Positions 14,718 through 24,162 of a DNA stretch of 64,000 nucleotides are shown piece after piece. The notes below the pieces were generated by a model. The model saw only the letters and a list, made by a program, of their open reading frames with translations, was not told the origin of the DNA and ran no database searches. The DNA is from Streptomyces sp. DG1A-41 (GTDB lineage Bacteria; Actinomycetota; Actinomycetes; Streptomycetales; Streptomycetaceae). Position numbers and translations under genes: made by a program. How positions within the stretch are numbered: position 1 is the first letter of the stretch; each line of letters begins with the position of its first letter. Location: positions 4,983,001-5,047,000 of the forward strand of contig NZ_CP146350.1 in NCBI RefSeq assembly GCF_037055355.1. The letters are read 5' to 3'.

Positions 14718-15782
14718 TTAGATCTCGGCGGCCTCGTAAATCCCGGAGATTGTGAGGAATCCCTTGCGTGGGAAGATCTTCAGTCCATCGAGTCCCTGTG
14801 ATGTGGTGCTGGAGTTAGGGACGTAGAGGTACAGCGTGGATGTGCTCCCGCCCCTGTTGGTCTTTCCAGTGACCTCAAGGAAGTTAGGCAGGGCCGGGGA
14901 ACGGCCTGCGCCGTTGTTGTCAACGTGACCGGTAATGACCTGACCGGTAGCGCCATTGGCAGGAGTCGGCAGCTTCACGCCGATGATCCAGTTGTCACCA
15001 CTTGCCTTGATGTCGGACGAGGATGTACTAGCGATGTAGGCCGAGAACCAGACGGTATTTGGGGCGATCCAACGCCACCGACCCGTGCGCGTGGTCGGGT
15101 TACCGCAGTTGACCATGCTTGGCGTGTACGTCAGAGACTTGCCCAGGTGACGAGTAATCACGTGTCCGTCTCGGCCGTTAAAAGCCTCATACTGCGTGTA
15201 ATTGTTGTTGTTGTCCATGTCGAGTGTGAACGCACCACGAGGCAGCAGTGCCGCACCCTCGGTCTCGTTCCACGGGAAGGCGACAGTGGAAGGGCGATTG
15301 AAGGGCATACGGCCCTCAATGGTGACGCTCGCGTTGTTCGCAGCAGCAGTGACCGCGTACAGCGGCATTTCCCAGAGTCCACCCGCCTGCCGGCGGGGCG
15401 TTGGCTCCTTGGGGGTGGCCGCAGCCGTACCCGTGACAACGGCGATGTTCACCGCGCTCTTGGCCATGTCAGCCTGAAGAACGATCAGGTCCTTACGCGG
15501 CTTGGTGGTGCTGTTGTTGGGGATCGTGACGGACAGCATCGCCGTGAGGCTGTAGTAGAAGCCGCCCACCCAAGCCTTGCCCGGGTTGATCTGAACAGTG
15601 CGACCGTTCACAACCGAGGCGTTAAACGGCAGGGAGTTGGTTCCGTAGGTGGAGGCGGTGAGCTGGAAATCAACCCTGTCCCCGCCCCACATGTTCGCCA
15701 TGGCTTGCCACTGGGACTGAGAGACGATCTGAGCACCGCCATTGGCATTGTCGGCGTTGAACGGGTAGCTGATCTCTGCCAT
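14718..15782 (-). CDS. Minor tail protein, probable receptor-binding component (354 aa)
   Basis: ATG at 15782 (MAEISYPFNADNANGGAQIV). The N-terminal half matches the general layout of actinophage minor tail proteins (GGDRVDFQLTA...VNGRTVQINPGKAWVGG). The C-terminal half is beta-rich and Gly/Ser/Asn-rich, typical for fibre-like parts. It sits between the Gp37-like tail protein and the tail spike. Assigned by position and composition, not by a catalytic motif. Confidence 0.7.
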   Translation of the reverse strand: MAEISYPFNADNANGGAQIVSQSQWQAMANMWGGDRVDFQLTASTYGTNSLPFNASVVNGRTVQINPGKAWVGGFYYSLTAMLSVTIPNNSTTKPRKDLIVLQADMAKSAVNIAVVTGTAAATPKEPTPRRQAGGLWEMPLYAVTAAANNASVTIEGRMPFNRPSTVAFPWNETEGAALLPRGAFTLDMDNNNNYTQYEAFNGRDGHVITRHLGKSLTYTPSMVNCGNPTTRTGRWRWIAPNTVWFSAYIASTSSSDIKASGDNWIIGVKLPTPANGATGQVITGHVDNNGAGRSPALPNFLEVTGKTNRGGSTSTLYLYVPNSSTTSQGLDGLKIFPRKGFLTISGIYEAAEI

Positions 15783-15788
15783 GCGGCC

Positions 15789-17039
15789 TCACATCCTTGC
15801 TTCAAGTCGACGTAGCTTTCGCTGCATGTCGTAAACGGTCTTGTAGAGGTTCAGCGGGTCTCCCGTGCCTTGCTTGCCGATCTTTGGAGACACGTCCTGG
15901 ACGTTTCCGCCATCGTCGACAGACACGACAACCTCCCGGACAACATCGACGTATTCCGTTCCGTCTACTGCAACGGTCACCTTGTCGCCTACGAAGTAGT
16001 GCTTACCGAATTGGCAGTCTGGGGTGTCGATGGGGTAAATCTGGAAGTTGCCGTTTCGCTCGCCCTCTTCCAAGACGGAACTTGCGGCATCCTTGGCGGC
16101 TTCCTTGGCGTCCTCAAATTCCTGATCCGTCATGGTCGAATCAGCCTTGATGACGGCTCCTGTAGAGGTATTCACCTTGAGCTGAATGTCACGGCGGTCT
16201 ACAAACTGTTCTACCTGCATTCCCCACTCGGCCTCAGCTTCCGCGTCAACCTTTTGGTAGTAGTACCGGTCGAACTTCTCGCCAGCACACCCGACGATGG
16301 CCCGAGTAACCTTGGGGGCGCTGAGAGTCCAAATGAACTCGCGCAGGTTTCCCAGCTCGGGTGAGAAACGCACTTCCTGAGACTTGTCAGTAGGGCGGAA
16401 GACTTCCAGGTCAATTCGCTGTGCCTGGGCGTTGTAGACGAAGCGGTAGGCGACACCCTTAACGTCAAACCACTCTTCGAGCTTGGAGCCGATTACGTCC
16501 ATTCGCATCTGATCCGCGATCACAGGAAACGGCAGGGCCACCCCGTCAGGTTCGGTTCCGACGTTCAACCCGGTCACTCGTCGATCTGCAAGAGCACCAG
16601 GACCAAGAGCCCAGTTCAGCTCTCGCCATACGTGCTTCTCCATAGGAACCGAGGGCGCGACTAGGCGCCAGGGCCGAGCGGCCTGATACTGATTGCTTAC
16701 AGTCCTGGTGGGGTCAGGGAAGGCGAGACGCTGATAGGCCAGTGTGTTGTGACACTTTCCGGCGATGTAAAGCGAGCCCGGCCCTGTGTGCTGAAGCTTG
16801 GTCCAGTATTTCTGGTAAGTCTGAACCTGCCCTGACAGAAGCGGCTTGGAAACACCGTCCTGCCAAATGGAGATCCCTCCACCCTTCTCAATCAGCTTAG
16901 ATTGCGGAGTGTCGTCCTTGATGAGGAGTTGCCAGGCGCCTTCCTGAGAAAGGCGCACAGTGAAGTCAAGCGAGATCCATTCATCGATCTCGCCAACACG
17001 CTTCAAGTTCTTGTCGAACACCTCAACCCGGTAGCCCAA
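15789..17039 (-). CDS. Tail protein, siphovirus ReqiPepy6 Gp37-like family (416 aa)
   Basis: Starts MGYRVEVFDKNLKRVGEID with the typical pattern of this baseplate family (FTVRLSQEGAWQLLI, ISIWQDGVSKPLLSGQV). The family forms part of the distal tail or baseplate hub of siphoviruses of Gram-positive hosts. Near-complete length. Its location directly after the Dit-like gene fits a Tal/hub role. Confidence 0.82.
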   Translation of the reverse strand: MGYRVEVFDKNLKRVGEIDEWISLDFTVRLSQEGAWQLLIKDDTPQSKLIEKGGGISIWQDGVSKPLLSGQVQTYQKYWTKLQHTGPGSLYIAGKCHNTLAYQRLAFPDPTRTVSNQYQAARPWRLVAPSVPMEKHVWRELNWALGPGALADRRVTGLNVGTEPDGVALPFPVIADQMRMDVIGSKLEEWFDVKGVAYRFVYNAQAQRIDLEVFRPTDKSQEVRFSPELGNLREFIWTLSAPKVTRAIVGCAGEKFDRYYYQKVDAEAEAEWGMQVEQFVDRRDIQLKVNTSTGAVIKADSTMTDQEFEDAKEAAKDAASSVLEEGERNGNFQIYPIDTPDCQFGKHYFVGDKVTVAVDGTEYVDVVREVVVSVDDGGNVQDVSPKIGKQGTGDPLNLYKTVYDMQRKLRRLEARM

Positions 17040-17047
17040 TAGTCCCC

Positions 17048-18046
17048 CTAGACGAAAGATGCGTACCGGGGTTGGAAGGTGAGCACAACTGCGGCCTTGC
17101 CGGATCCGGTTACAACTGAAATAGATGCGTTGGTGTCGCCTGGTTCCACTGACCAGAACTGTGGATTGGTAGCGAGCTTGGGCCAGTAGTTGGCGCCTAG
17201 GTCGTCCTTGACGGTCTTCTTCCCGGGCCGGGTGTCAATGGTGAGAACGCGTCCCGCCGGCACTAGGTCTGAGCCGTCAGCGGGCGGAGATGCCTTCACG
17301 CTCTGGTTGGTAGGGCTCTTGAGCGTGAATGACTTGATCGGCCCGTAGAGCTTCCATATAGGCCATGCCTCGATGTCCCCAGGATTACTGATGACGAGGC
17401 TTTCGCCAGGACCACCCATGACACCGTCACTGATCCGCATAGGAAAGAAGGCCGCGGTTGTGCTGAGAAGCGGTTCACCTGTACCGAAGTCCCATCGCAC
17501 GGTTTCTGACCGGTCCTGGTAAAACCAGGGATCGAATGCGGAGAAGCTCAGTCCGTACTTGGCCCACGTGAACCCCGCAGAGTCCGTGCCTTCAGAGCCC
17601 TCCATACCGCCCTTGTAGTAGGCGGTGAGCTGACGAGTCCGGCCGTTGCCCTCGGTGAACTTCAGAAGGCAGTAACCGCGCTTCGGATTGAGCGCCTGGA
17701 AGAAACGCCGCTTGAGCTGGTTCACGGTCTGCCGGTCAACCCCGTACAGGTAGACCGGAATCATGATCTCTCGGGCTGCTGCACGAGCTGAGCGGTAGAT
17801 AGCCCCGTCTAGGTTGGGGGAGTCGTCGGAGAAGAGAGCGAACGGCGGCATGTCGAGGCCGGTTGCTCCTGGCTGCATGATGACTGCTGGCCACTCTCGG
17901 CCGTTGAACAGGGTCAGGGGGATTTCCTCCCCCTGACCGTTGTTCCCGACCACAGAGACGCTCGTCCGACCCCACTGGACGGGTGCCGGCGGTGTCGGCC
18001 TAATGACAACAGGCGCCGCCGGTCTGGCCCGCACAGGGATTGGCAT
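17048..18046 (-). CDS. Distal tail (Dit-like) protein (332 aa)
   Basis: Encoded right after the tape measure, the standard position for Dit. The middle shows Dit-type elements (REIMIPVYLYGVDRQTVNQL, FFQALNPKRGYCLLKF, FSAFDPWFYQD). It should form the hexameric ring joining the tail tube to the baseplate. ATG at 18046 after GGAGGCTCCC. Confidence 0.75.
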   Translation of the reverse strand: MPIPVRARPAAPVVIRPTPPAPVQWGRTSVSVVGNNGQGEEIPLTLFNGREWPAVIMQPGATGLDMPPFALFSDDSPNLDGAIYRSARAAAREIMIPVYLYGVDRQTVNQLKRRFFQALNPKRGYCLLKFTEGNGRTRQLTAYYKGGMEGSEGTDSAGFTWAKYGLSFSAFDPWFYQDRSETVRWDFGTGEPLLSTTAAFFPMRISDGVMGGPGESLVISNPGDIEAWPIWKLYGPIKSFTLKSPTNQSVKASPPADGSDLVPAGRVLTIDTRPGKKTVKDDLGANYWPKLATNPQFWSVEPGDTNASISVVTGSGKAAVVLTFQPRYASFV

Positions 18047-18058
18047 AGGGAGCCTCCT

Positions 18059-21000
18059 TTACAGGTTCGTGTAAAGGGCCTCCGCTGTACGAAGCGCCCT
18101 CAGCACTGCCTGAGGCGTCGGCTCCGTGCGAGCCTCATGGACGTGAATCTCATACTTCTTGCCGTTGAGAATCCCTTCGGTCTCCGTGTTGTTGAACACC
18201 CGCTCGCCACCACCAAAGGCGACGAGTTCACGGCCCTTCTCGCCCACCATGGCGAGCCCTGGTGAAGCGGATATGGTCCCGGTCGCATAGCCCTTGTTTC
18301 CGGACAGAGCCCTTTGCCAGTTGGAGCCGTAGCGGTTTCTGGCATAGTTGAGGCCGGAATAGATGTTGGCTAGCGGGTTAACAGAGGTTCCGTAAAGGAA
18401 TGGCCCCGTCTTTCGGAACGGCCCTGCCCAGCGCTGGAAGGTAGGTCCAATGACCTGCATAAGGCCGACGGACGGATGCCCCATCTTCCAGTTGCTATCC
18501 CACTTGTTGACGACGGTCGGGTTACCCCCGGACTCGACGCCAATTCGGTGCATGACCAGCGGGAGGGCGGTAGCGGGAAGGCCGAGCATCCCGAGGGCCT
18601 GAGCGGCAACGGGCGCCCATCGCTGAACGCCCTTTCCAGAACCGGGCTCAACGATCATGTTGGCGATATCAGGGATGTTCGCCGTGACCTTTGAACCGCT
18701 ACTGAAGTCGAACAGGCCCTTCGTGTTCGGCATGGCTTCCTGAGCATTGGCCATCACGCCACCAAGGACGCGACCCGCGTAAGCCATAGGAGCGTTTCGG
18801 ATTTCCTTAACGGTGTCGACCATGTCAATCAGGCTGTTGTACGAGCCCGAGAAGATTCCGCCGATATCGTCGAAGGCATCCGAGATGGCACCGAAGGGAT
18901 CGGTTGCCAGATCCCATATGGAGCTTGCCGAGTCCTTCACCCCACTGAAGAGGTTGTCCCAGACCTTGCTTACGGTCTCCGTGCTGAAGACGTGACCCAT
19001 GTACCGCTTACCTCGGTCAACGATGTTGCCCGAGCCCTTCCAAACGTCGGACCAGAAATAGTCACCGAGGACAGGCCCAAGGGCCCCACCGAGGATTCCC
19101 GCAATCTGACCGACTCCGGAAGGAACTCGCTTGAGGAGCGAGAACAGATCCTCAGTCATCCAGTCGTACATGCCACGGAACTTCGTAGCGGTCACAGAAC
19201 CACCGATGCCGGCGGAGTGGTCACCAGTCCGCAGAATGCCACCCTGAACGCTTCCGCCCAGCGGGTCAGAGGACCCGTCGAGCTTCATCGTCTTGAGCAT
19301 CGCTGTACCGACAGGAGCGATATTCTGGAGGTCGATCATTTCCCGGATTGCGTCCAGGTTCAGGGCGCTTCCGCCGCCACTAGTACCGCGAGCGTGGCGG
19401 CTGATCTTTCCTCGGACAGCGAGGGCGTTCCATGTGTTGATGGTCTCCTCACCCAGGGCATTGGTTACCTCAGGACGGAGAACGGATTCACCCGGCGACA
19501 GAACTGCCGGAATGTTGTCGACCCATGGGGCATAGCCCGGCATGACGCCGTACATAGAAACGTCTGCCTGAGTGGCAACACCACCGCGGGCGTTCTTCTT
19601 GCCCTTTGAGGAGCCGCCCCCACCACCGGGAGACTTCTTCCCGATGCGCCCAAGGGCGTCATCGAGGCCGTCACCCTCGTCCTTGGCCTTCTTCAGAGCC
19701 TTGGCAAGGTCATCGACATGCCCCTTGACCTTGGACAGGGAGCGGCCGTTCAGGAGACCGACGCGACCCGCAAGCGAGCCCGCACCCGTACCTTGGCCAA
19801 CCTTCTTGTAGGCGTCATCAGCGGAACTCGTGAGCTTCTTGAACTCCTGGATGATGTCCGTCAGCCGACGCTTGTTCAGGTTGGCCGTACGGCCAGAGGT
19901 GGACGAGGACATAGCCCCGTCGCCGATCTGGTCGGCAGCACGCTTAGCAGCGTCTCTCAGGTCGTTGATGGAGCCGGTGACTCCGCTGACCCGCTTGCCG
20001 TCGAGGTTGCCAACCCGGGTGTTATCGGAAGTGATTTCCTTCCCGGCGTTCTGCGCAGCCGACTTGAGCTGATCGAACTCGGCGGTGACCGCGTTGAGGT
20101 TCTTGCCGTTCAGCACGTCAACGTCGTTCTTGACCGTGCCAAGGCGGGAGATCACATCACGGGCAGCCTTGTCGACCTTCTCTACCTCCTGGCGGAGCTG
20201 GTTGAGAGAGGTGTTGTTGGTCTGCTGTGCCTGCTGCTGGAGCGAGTTGACGGCCTGGCCCGCCTGGTTAGCGGCACCCTGGACTGAACCGTTGCCGTTG
20301 CCGGCGAGCGCGGCCGTGATCTGCCGCAGGGACTCACGGTTGGTCTCGCGCAGCTCGTCACGCAGTCGAGCGGCCTCGTCCCGAGCCTCACGGATCTGGT
20401 CCTCAAGGGCCCGGATCTGGCGCTGTCCGTCCTGCTGACGGCTGTCACGGCCCATGAAGCCGTCTAGGAGCCGCTGACGAGTCGTCCGGCTGTCGCCGTT
20501 GCGATTCGTCGTCTGCTGCTGCCTGTAGGCGTCACGGCCTGCCTGGCGTACCTCACGACGAGATGAGCCGTTGCTACGGGCCTCGTTGCGAGCGTCCCGA
20601 GCTGCGGCACGCTGGCTGCGGATGTCCCGCTGTCCCTCGTAGGCGCGTACACCAGCTCGTGTCAGAGCTGCGGCGGGTGTGAAGAGACGACCCACCAGGC
20701 CCGTGGCCTTGCCGATCACCTTGGACAGGAGCCCAACAGCAAGGATCAGCGGGCCCCACTTGAGCAGGAACTCAGTGATCGGCCTAGCTAGATCAGCTAG
20801 CCCGGATTCCTCAATCCAGGTTGCGGCACGGTCAATGGTGCTGATGAAGGTCTCAACACCGTCGAGGAACAGCCCAAGGAAGTCGTCGACCTTCGGACCG
20901 TACTTCTTGGCAAGAGCCTCGATCTGCTCAAGGATCCCGCCCTCACCCGCGATCCGGTTACCGAGGTCGGTGTACCGATAGGTTCCGTCCTTGCCTTCCT

Positions 21001-22705
21001 CGACAAACAGATTGCCGAGTTCAAACGAAGCACGCTCCTTCATCTGCTGAAGTCGACCGGTGATGGTCTCGCTGGTCATCTTCGCGGCAAAACCCTTGGA
21101 GCCCTCACCCGTTGCGGAACCACCCTTGTATTTCTCGGGGTTCCAGTAATTCAGCATGGCATCCATGATCTGGCGACCGGTAACACCGCCACCGTCCTTG
21201 GCAGGCGTGCCGATGACCTTCCACATTTCCGTAGAGTTCTTGAACCCGAGGAGTGCGGCAAGTTCAGAGGCGGGCATACCCGAAGCGGCAGCGAGCTGCT
21301 TCACGTTCTTCGTGGGCGCCCGGTCCATATCCATGATCATGTCCATCGCGTACATAGCGCGCTGGAATTGCTGAGGGTTCAGGTTGCCTGCTCGGGCCAT
21401 CGAGTCACCGATAGCCATAATCAGGTCAGTCGTTTGTGCGGCAGCGCTGTTTGCTGCCTTCGTCCGCGTACCCGCGTCCTTGCTGTACCAGCTCTTATCC
21501 GTACCAGCAACAGAACGGATGAGCTTCATTTGGTACTCGTGCATGACGTCGATCGAGAACGGCGTATTGATCGCGTATTCCTGGATAAGCCGCATCTGCT
21601 CAGCAGACGCAGACTTGGAAACACCCGCCGAGGACAGGCCGAGCTGACCCAGAAGACGCTTATCCGCATTCTCGACACCGATAGCCGTCAGAGCGGCGCC
21701 GGCACCAGCCAGAGGCGCAAGGAAACGGGTGCTCAAGATGTTGGCTGCCTCGTTGATAGACATGCCGACCTGATCGAACCACGTACCCATACGGCGCAGG
21801 GCCGTTCCCGTCCTTGTGAAATAGGACTGAGTAGTCGTGTTCGTGGTGTTGATGTTGCGGTTCAGGTCACGGATCTGGTCCCGGAGAACCGTCATACGCC
21901 GCTGCTGGTCAGCAATGCCGTCCTGAAGCGCTGCACGCTGAGCTGCTGCCTGCTCCCGCAGAGCGGCGACCTGCTGACGTACTGCGTCCCGCTGAGCCTG
22001 GACCTGAGCCCGCATAGCAATGCGGTGAGCGGCAGTCTGCTGCTGAAGCTCAGCCCGGTAACGAGCCGTCTCCTGCTGCATGGTCGCAATCCGAAGGCGG
22101 GATGCCTCCCGCATCTCGATTTCACGGGAGCGGTTAGCCTCCCGAAGAGCCTGGATCCTCAGACGCTCCTGAGCCTGCTCAAGCCGGGTCTTCTGCATCT
22201 CCAGCCGAGCGTGATCAGTTGCGCCCTTCCTCATCAGGCGAAGGCGGTCCTTCTCCAGCCGCTCAGCGGCGGCCTGGCGCTGCTTGGCTGCCTGCTCTTC
22301 CTGACGAACCGTCTCCCGGAGCGCTGCCTTCGTAGCAGTGGAAGCCCTCTTTAGAGCCTTCTCCTTCTTCTGCTCCAGGTCCCGGAACTGACGCCAACGC
22401 TTAGCAGCTTCCTCGCCGTACTCGCGAGTGATCTGCTCCTCAATGCGCTTCAGGTCCTTAGCGGATTCCTTCTTGCGCTTCCTCGTATTCTCGTTGGCCT
22501 TCTTGGCAGCCTTGTCGACCTCGCCCGGCAGAGTCTCAAGACCCTTCTTAGCACCGGCAGTGATGTCCCTTGCTGCCTTGGCGCCAAGCTCGCGCATCTC
22601 CTTCTGAACCTTGCGGCGAAGCTCTTCCACGTCCTTCTGAAGGACCTGAGGAATGATCTCGATGTAGCCCGTACCGACCTTGATTGGGCCTCGTCCTTCA
22701 GCCAT
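18059..22705 (-). CDS. Tape measure protein with C-terminal transglycosylase domain (1548 aa)
   Basis: The largest gene of the phage. Residues 20-300 are highly charged coiled coil (Gln/Arg/Glu/Ala). The centre has helical and hydrophobic segments (FLLKWGPLILAVGLLSKVIG near 645), and there are further coiled coils (750-1000). Residues ~1400-1510 contain a lytic-transglycosylase-like fold (RIGVESGGNP, VGLMQVIGPTF, NIYSGLNYARNRYGS) with the catalytic Glu in VESGGN. The length sets the tail length, and the enzymatic part would open the peptidoglycan during DNA injection. Confidence 0.93.
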   Translation of the reverse strand: MAEGRGPIKVGTGYIEIIPQVLQKDVEELRRKVQKEMRELGAKAARDITAGAKKGLETLPGEVDKAAKKANENTRKRKKESAKDLKRIEEQITREYGEEAAKRWRQFRDLEQKKEKALKRASTATKAALRETVRQEEQAAKQRQAAAERLEKDRLRLMRKGATDHARLEMQKTRLEQAQERLRIQALREANRSREIEMREASRLRIATMQQETARYRAELQQQTAAHRIAMRAQVQAQRDAVRQQVAALREQAAAQRAALQDGIADQQRRMTVLRDQIRDLNRNINTTNTTTQSYFTRTGTALRRMGTWFDQVGMSINEAANILSTRFLAPLAGAGAALTAIGVENADKRLLGQLGLSSAGVSKSASAEQMRLIQEYAINTPFSIDVMHEYQMKLIRSVAGTDKSWYSKDAGTRTKAANSAAAQTTDLIMAIGDSMARAGNLNPQQFQRAMYAMDMIMDMDRAPTKNVKQLAAASGMPASELAALLGFKNSTEMWKVIGTPAKDGGGVTGRQIMDAMLNYWNPEKYKGGSATGEGSKGFAAKMTSETITGRLQQMKERASFELGNLFVEEGKDGTYRYTDLGNRIAGEGGILEQIEALAKKYGPKVDDFLGLFLDGVETFISTIDRAATWIEESGLADLARPITEFLLKWGPLILAVGLLSKVIGKATGLVGRLFTPAAALTRAGVRAYEGQRDIRSQRAAARDARNEARSNGSSRREVRQAGRDAYRQQQTTNRNGDSRTTRQRLLDGFMGRDSRQQDGQRQIRALEDQIREARDEAARLRDELRETNRESLRQITAALAGNGNGSVQGAANQAGQAVNSLQQQAQQTNNTSLNQLRQEVEKVDKAARDVISRLGTVKNDVDVLNGKNLNAVTAEFDQLKSAAQNAGKEITSDNTRVGNLDGKRVSGVTGSINDLRDAAKRAADQIGDGAMSSSTSGRTANLNKRRLTDIIQEFKKLTSSADDAYKKVGQGTGAGSLAGRVGLLNGRSLSKVKGHVDDLAKALKKAKDEGDGLDDALGRIGKKSPGGGGGSSKGKKNARGGVATQADVSMYGVMPGYAPWVDNIPAVLSPGESVLRPEVTNALGEETINTWNALAVRGKISRHARGTSGGGSALNLDAIREMIDLQNIAPVGTAMLKTMKLDGSSDPLGGSVQGGILRTGDHSAGIGGSVTATKFRGMYDWMTEDLFSLLKRVPSGVGQIAGILGGALGPVLGDYFWSDVWKGSGNIVDRGKRYMGHVFSTETVSKVWDNLFSGVKDSASSIWDLATDPFGAISDAFDDIGGIFSGSYNSLIDMVDTVKEIRNAPMAYAGRVLGGVMANAQEAMPNTKGLFDFSSGSKVTANIPDIANMIVEPGSGKGVQRWAPVAAQALGMLGLPATALPLVMHRIGVESGGNPTVVNKWDSNWKMGHPSVGLMQVIGPTFQRWAGPFRKTGPFLYGTSVNPLANIYSGLNYARNRYGSNWQRALSGNKGYATGTISASPGLAMVGEKGRELVAFGGGERVFNNTETEGILNGKKYEIHVHEARTEPTPQAVLRALRTAEALYTNL

Positions 22706-22714
22706 GGAGCCCCC

Positions 22715-23128
22715 TTAGGCGCTATTAAGCCGCCCAAAGAAGCCGTTGAGTTCATGCGCATCGCTGAATTCTGGCTGCCGCTCGGGCTGTGGCTCCGGTT
22801 CACCGGGCCGTGGAATCGGTGGAGGAAGCTCAAGGTCTCTGGCGTCGGACTCGTCGACGTTTGCCTTGAGGAAAAGGAAATTGGAAAGCTCAAGCGCGTC
22901 AGACATACGCGCGAGCATGTAATCACTCTCAGGCCACTTGGCACGTTCGTCCATAGCCATCAGGAGAGTTGACCGGCCGGGCTTGCTCATCAGTGATTGG
23001 ATGAGTACGCCGACCCGGCGAAGAGAGAGCCGTCCACGCCACAGGTCCAGGAAGTCAACCCCGAAGAACTCAAGCAAGTCGGCTTCTAGTTCATCGGGGA
23101 ACTCCTGAATGACGCGGACGACTGCCAT
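22715..23128 (-). CDS. Tail assembly chaperone, downstream frame (GpT-like, 137 aa)
   Basis: Lies between the 23128 gene and the tape measure, the position of the T part of the lambda G/GT pair. Its ATG overlaps the upstream stop by one base. A canonical slippery heptamer, GGGAAAC, ends exactly at that stop, so it is probably made mostly as a -1 frameshift fusion (see finding). Acidic and Pro-rich C-terminus (PPPIPRPGEPEPQPERQ). Confidence 0.8.
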   Translation of the reverse strand: MAVVRVIQEFPDELEADLLEFFGVDFLDLWRGRLSLRRVGVLIQSLMSKPGRSTLLMAMDERAKWPESDYMLARMSDALELSNFLFLKANVDESDARDLELPPPIPRPGEPEPQPERQPEFSDAHELNGFFGRLNSA

Positions 23129-23436
23129 CAGTTTCCCGAGTCGTCGTCACGCCCCTGGGCCTCAGACATCTTCCGAGCAAGCTCACCGAAGTCCTCAATG
23201 TCCGGCTCGGTGGACAGGTAAGCGGCCCACTGGTCCTCGCCAAGGATGAGCTGAGTTGCAACCAGCTCGTCATCAGTCATGAGAACCTGAAGCGGGAAGT
23301 GACGAGGGTGCGGGAGCTTGAAGGCAAGCCCGCGGTGCTCGAACGTGGCAAAGGTCTTCTTTGCCTCAGCGGCAGCCGCAGCAACCTTCTTGGCGCCGTT
23401 GTTCTTCTTCGCACCAGACTTCTTCTGCGTAGACAT
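23128..23436 (-). CDS. Tail assembly chaperone, upstream frame (GpG-like, 102 aa)
   Basis: Begins with a Lys/Ala-rich tail, followed by a compact domain (FEHRGLAFKLPHPRHFPLQV...). Position between the major tail protein and the tape measure identifies it as the first tail chaperone. It ends ...DDSGN at the TGA that follows the slippery site 23131-23137 (plus-strand coordinates). ATG at 23436 after AAGGAGCCTCC. Confidence 0.82.
   Translation of the reverse strand: MSTQKKSGAKKNNGAKKVAAAAAEAKKTFATFEHRGLAFKLPHPRHFPLQVLMTDDELVATQLILGEDQWAAYLSTEPDIEDFGELARKMSEAQGRDDDSGN
23131..23137 (-). promoter_or_regulatory. -1 programmed ribosomal frameshift slippery site GGGAAAC
   Basis: In the zero frame the heptamer reads G GGA AAC TGA, the exact X XXY YYZ arrangement. 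A one-base backward slip continues as CTG ATG GCA into the 22715 ORF, giving a fusion of the two tail chaperones. This site type and location are conserved in long-tailed phages. Confidence 0.88.
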
Positions 23437-23505
23437 AGGAGGCTCCTTGGGGTGGGGTGAGAGAGAGTGCCGGGGGCGTAACCCCGCCCCGGCTCAGGGA
23501 CCTAC

Positions 23506-24102
23506 TTACGGAGTGACGGCCTCAACGATGTCGTCATTGGTGAGGACGTAGCCGAGGCTGCCGGCGGAGTCGAGAGCCTCAATGGTCAGCTCGAACTTGC
23601 CGTTCTCAGTGCGGGAAAGCTGAATCGCGCCTCGGTCCGAAATCATGGCTCGTGGGATAACCACGCGGTTCCGGATCGCACCCTGATTCCAGTCCACAAC
23701 GAGGCTGATTTCCTTCAGCTCAGGAGTGGACGACAGGTCGAGCTTGAAGACGCCCGTCCCAACAGGGGTCGGATCGCCCGACATGATCTCAACCCACTCG
23801 GCACCCCAGAAAAGCTCAGTGGTGACCTCGTTGGTTTCCTGCATCGTGGCCTTCACGCTGAAGCTCGCGGAAGTCACGTTGTAGAGCACGGCGGTAGCCG
23901 ACTGCCACGCATTGACAGGCTGAGTCTCGATGGCAGGCGTGAGAGTTACGCCGCCCTCGTCCACGTAGCCGAGCGCCTTGTAGCCAGTCGGCGCGGTGCC
24001 GGCCGTACCGAGATCAGCCGGAATGGTAAGGCTCTCTGTGGCTGGAGCTACGTAGATGGAACCGTTCGGCGCAAACCGAATCTTCTTAGCGTCATTGGCC
24101 AT
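23506..24102 (-). CDS. Major tail (tube) protein (198 aa)
   Basis: Start chosen at ATG 24102 (MANDAKKIRFAPNGSIYVAP), which follows AGGAGGCCCC; an upstream ATG in frame is less well placed. The sequence is typical of phage tail tube subunits (GYVDEGGVTLTPAIETQPVNAWQSA..., ELFWGAEWVEI). High copy number is expected. A terminator lies just upstream on the same strand. Confidence 0.82.
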   Translation of the reverse strand: MANDAKKIRFAPNGSIYVAPATESLTIPADLGTAGTAPTGYKALGYVDEGGVTLTPAIETQPVNAWQSATAVLYNVTSASFSVKATMQETNEVTTELFWGAEWVEIMSGDPTPVGTGVFKLDLSSTPELKEISLVVDWNQGAIRNRVVIPRAMISDRGAIQLSRTENGKFELTIEALDSAGSLGYVLTNDDIVEAVTP

Positions 24103-24120
24103 GGGGCCTCCTGAGGGCAC

Positions 24121-24141
24121 AAAAAAGCCCCCAAGAGGGGG
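24121..24141 (-). terminator. Intrinsic terminator upstream of the major tail gene
   Basis: On the minus strand GCCCCC-TCT-GGGGGC and six T. It stops transcription coming from the head genes and sits back to back with the promoter of the plus-strand acetyltransferase. Confidence 0.85.
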
Positions 24142-24150
24142 CGTGGCGGT

Positions 24151-24156
24151 TAGAGT
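24151..24156 (+). promoter_or_regulatory. Probable -10 box (TAGAGT) for a leaderless acetyltransferase mRNA
   Basis: TAGAGT ends six bases before the ATG at 24163. That is the spacing expected when transcription starts on or next to the start codon, and there is no ribosome binding site. No clear -35 box; the upstream DNA is the tail-gene terminator. Confidence 0.45.
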
Positions 24157-24162
24157 TGAGGG

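Noticed and set aside
21368..22354. Plus-strand 328-codon ORF inside the tape measure gene
   Set aside because: Antisense to the coiled-coil region of the tape measure; no domain.
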